DNA of 64,000 bases from Micromonospora coxensis (GTDB taxonomy: Bacteria; Actinomycetota; Actinomycetes; Mycobacteriales; Micromonosporaceae), in contig NZ_LT607753.1 in the NCBI RefSeq assembly GCF_900090295.1, forward strand, positions 1,426,001 to 1,490,000, given 5' to 3'. Each line of letters starts with the position of its first letter. The stretch's first letter is position 1. A model generated the notes under the pieces. That model did no database searches, was not told the origin of the DNA, and worked only from the letters and a program-made list of their open reading frames with translations. Of this stretch, positions 62,174-64,000 are shown piece after piece. The position numbers and the translations under genes were made by a program.

Positions 62174-62985
62174 CCCCGCCCCGCCGTACCCCCGCCGGGG
62201 GACGGCCCACGGACCCGGCCACCGGCGGTCGTGGGCGCACCACCGACGGCACCACCGACGACCTCGCGCACACCGCCGACGGCCCCGGCCGCAGCACCGA
62301 CGACCTGGGGCACAACGCCGACGGCTACGGCCGCGCCACCGGCGAACTCGGGCACACCGCCGACGGCCTCAGCCGCAGCACCGGCGGCCTCGGGCACACG
62401 GGCGGTGACCTCGCGCGGACCGGAGGCGGCGGGCGACGCGCGCGGCCGACGAAGGCGGAGCTGGCCGCGGCGGCGGACCGGACCATCCCGGACGTCATCG
62501 CCGACGGGCTGGACGTGGTCTTCGTCGGAATCAACCCGGGCCTGTGGTCGGCGGCGACCGGCTGGCACTTCGCCCGGCCGGGCAACCGCTTCTGGCCGGC
62601 CCTGCACCGGGGCGGATTCACCCCGCGCCAGCTGCACCCCGGCGAGCAGGACGAGCTGCCCCGCCTGGGGCTGGGCATCACCAACATGGTGGCCCGGGCC
62701 AGCGCCCGCGCCGACGAGCTGACCGCCGCCGAGCTGGTGGCCGGCGCGGAGATCCTGGCCGACAAGGTGCGGCGGCGCCGGCCGGCCTGGGTGGCGGTGG
62801 TCGGGGTGACCGCGTACCGGATCGGCTTCGCCCGGCCGAAGGCCGGATTCGGCCCCCAGCCGGAGCGGCTGGCCGGCGCCCGACTCTGGGTGCTGCCCAA
62901 CCCGAGCGGGCTGAACGCCCACTTCACCGCCGAGACGCTCGGCGCCGCCTTCGGCGAGCTGCGCGCGGCGGTCACCCGCCCTTAG
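62170..62985 (+). CDS. mug: Mismatch-specific uracil/thymine-DNA glycosylase (Mug-like)
   Basis: 271 residues. The C-terminal 170 residues form a G/U-mismatch glycosylase: VVFVGINPGLWSAATG (motif A; GINPG at 120-124), HFARPGNRFWPALHRGG and PNPSGLNAHF (motif B). The Asn of GINPG is the expected catalytic-site residue. It removes U or T opposite G after deamination. Oddity: an N-terminal extension of about 95 residues with four 14-residue repeats of the type DDLGHTADGxGRST, which the catalytic fold does not need. GTG start overlaps the SDR stop, and the stop overlaps the convergent ABC stop. Confidence 0.88.
   Translation: MTPPRRTPAGGRPTDPATGGRGRTTDGTTDDLAHTADGPGRSTDDLGHNADGYGRATGELGHTADGLSRSTGGLGHTGGDLARTGGGGRRARPTKAELAAAADRTIPDVIADGLDVVFVGINPGLWSAATGWHFARPGNRFWPALHRGGFTPRQLHPGEQDELPRLGLGITNMVARASARADELTAAELVAGAEILADKVRRRRPAWVAVVGVTAYRIGFARPKAGFGPQPERLAGARLWVLPNPSGLNAHFTAETLGAAFGELRAAVTRP
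62257..62421 (+). repeat. Four 14-residue coding repeats in Mug N-terminus
   Basis: Degenerate 42-bp in-frame repeat covering residues 30-84: DDLAHTADGPGRST, DDLGHNADGYGRAT, GELGHTADGLSRST and a shortened GGLGHTGGDLART. Diverged, unlike the 15-bp array at 20116, so older. Confidence 0.8.
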
Positions 62986-64000
62986 TTGGCGGCGGCGGGC
63001 GGCAGCGCCTCCTGGGCGACGTACGTGCCCATCGGCACCGTGGTCACCACCGGCTCGGGCTCCACCTCGTCGGCGTACGGGGCGGGCGAGTCGGTGACCG
63101 CGAACTGGGTGCGGTACAGCTCGGCGTAGAGGCCGCCGACGGCGACCAACTCGTCGTGCCGGCCCCGCTCCACGATCCGGCCGTCGTCGAGGACCAGGAT
63201 CTGGTCGGCCTCCCGGACGGTGGAGAGCCGGTGCGCGATGACCAGCGCGGTACGCCCGGTCAGCGCCACCGACAGGGCCCGCTGCACGGCCGCCTCGCTC
63301 TCCGAGTCCAGGTGGGCGGTGGCCTCGTCGAGGATCACGATCGACGGCGCCTTGAGCAGCAGCCGGGCGATCGCGATGCGCTGCTTCTCCCCGCCGGAGA
63401 AGCGGTAACCGCGCTCGCCGACCATGGTGTCCAGCCCGTCGGGCAGGGCCCGGACCAGGTCGGCGACCTGCGCGCCGGCCAGCGCCGCCCAGATCTCGTC
63501 GTCGGTGGCCTCGGGCTTGGCGTACCGCAGGTTCTCCCGGATGGTCTCGTGGAAGAGGTGGCTGTCCTGGGTGACCACGCCGATCTCGTCGCGCAGCGAG
63601 GCGAGCGTGGCGTCGCGGACGTCCACCCCACCGACGCGCACCTCACCGTCGGTGACGTCGTAGATCCGGGAGATCAGCATCGACAGCGTCGACTTGCCGG
63701 CGCCGGAAGGGCCGACCAGGGCCACCATCTGGCCCGGCTCGACGGTGAACGAGACGCCCTTGAGCACCGGCTCGTTGACCGTACGGTCGAGGGTGGCGAC
63801 CTCCTCCAGCGAGGCCAGCGACACCTCGGCGGCGGCCGGGTAGCGGAACCGCACGTCGCGGAACTCGACCCGGCCGTTGCCCCGGGGCACCGGCGTCGCG
63901 TCCGGCTTCTCCTCGATGCCCGGACGCAGGTCGAGCACCTCGAAGACCCGGTCGAAGGAGACGAGGGCGCTCATCACGTCCACCCGGACGTTGGAGAGCG
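62982..64000 (-). CDS. ABC transporter, ATP-binding/permease (partial)
   Basis: C-terminal part of an ABC exporter half-transporter; the reading frame runs off the window at 64000, so the membrane domain and start are missing. Present: linker VSFDRVFEVLDLRP, Walker A GPSGAGKST, Q-loop VVTQDSHLF, signature FSGGEKQRIAIARLL, Walker B IVILDEATAHLDSE and the H-loop IAHRLSTV. The tail (PEPVVTTVPMGTYVAQEALP) is Pro/Val-rich. It overlaps the mug stop by 3 nt. Family: MsbA/lipid or multidrug-type exporter; substrate unknown. Confidence 0.92.
   Translation of the reverse strand, partial: LSNVRVDVMSALVSFDRVFEVLDLRPGIEEKPDATPVPRGNGRVEFRDVRFRYPAAAEVSLASLEEVATLDRTVNEPVLKGVSFTVEPGQMVALVGPSGAGKSTLSMLISRIYDVTDGEVRVGGVDVRDATLASLRDEIGVVTQDSHLFHETIRENLRYAKPEATDDEIWAALAGAQVADLVRALPDGLDTMVGERGYRFSGGEKQRIAIARLLLKAPSIVILDEATAHLDSESEAAVQRALSVALTGRTALVIAHRLSTVREADQILVLDDGRIVERGRHDELVAVGGLYAELYRTQFAVTDSPAPYADEVEPEPVVTTVPMGTYVAQEALPPAAAN

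Overview
The window is 64 kb of very GC-rich actinobacterial chromosome. Gene content points to the family Micromonosporaceae (Micromonospora or a close relative such as Salinispora): a fabG-inhA-ferrochelatase cluster, a conservon, MoxR/DUF58/VWA, a cellulose-type AA10 monooxygenase, and a P450 / class I / class II diterpene operon. This is inferred from gene families and GC content; there is no rRNA to confirm it. I saw no tRNA, rRNA, transposase, integrase, phage gene or cas gene.

Layout. 0.1-8.5 kb: an NfeD-SPFH membrane pair, a serine hydrolase, a DUF3097 protein, a divergent TetR/hydrolase pair sharing one palindrome, then HAD phosphatase and ferrochelatase genes. 8.5-10.1 kb: inhA/fabI and fabG, completing a minus-strand operon fabG > fabI > hemH > HAD. 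10.1-10.7 kb: no normal-sized gene, but a strongly structured leader with a 17-codon ORF and a 28-residue membrane peptide. 10.7-16.6 kb: MoxR > DUF58 > VWA on the minus strand, and a small protein plus two PH-domain membrane proteins on the plus strand. 16.6-20.3 kb: PAP2 enzyme, CGNR regulator divergent from a VOC protein, hotdog thioesterase + MBL hydrolase. 20.3-26.4 kb: PfkB kinase, secreted AA10-CBM2 monooxygenase, asparagine synthase, aminopeptidase P. 26.4-30.2 kb: two tandem, partly near-identical surface beta-helix proteins with matching upstream elements. 30.3-37.5 kb: a giant secreted amylase-pullulanase and two membrane-anchored CBM2-like proteins. 37.8-43.6 kb: small hypotheticals, a permuted papain-like protein, a polytopic membrane protein, an ArsC-like protein, a hydrolase remnant, a 4-copy repeat, a secreted C39-type peptidase, a 47-bp palindrome and a VOC protein. 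43.7-46.6 kb: aconitase. 46.7-54.7 kb: on the minus strand, P450 > class I terpene synthase > class II diterpene cyclase, followed by the four-gene conservon cvnABCD. 55.2-58.9 kb: DUF2630, RIO kinase, HAD, carbon-nitrogen hydrolase, AcnR-like repressor. 59.0-61.4 kb: a translationally coupled three-gene unit made of a TIGR04222 membrane protein with a Gly/Cys tail, a DUF692 (MNIO-family) enzyme and a SCO6045-like partner. 61.4-64 kb: atypical SDR, Mug-type DNA glycosylase, and an ABC exporter cut by the window edge.

How genes work together. The DUF692/TIGR04222/partner unit looks like a peptide-modification system acting on the cysteine tail of a membrane protein, and is the best candidate for an under-described system. 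The diterpene operon should make an oxidised diterpenoid from GGPP supplied elsewhere. The AcnR-like gene at 58.3 kb carries an operator-like palindrome that recurs upstream of aconitase at 43.6 kb, linking two distant loci. AA10-CBM2, amylase-pullulanase and CBM2-like proteins form a loose polysaccharide-use region. Several genes appear to be leaderless, with a TAnnnT -10 box 6-7 bp before the start codon.
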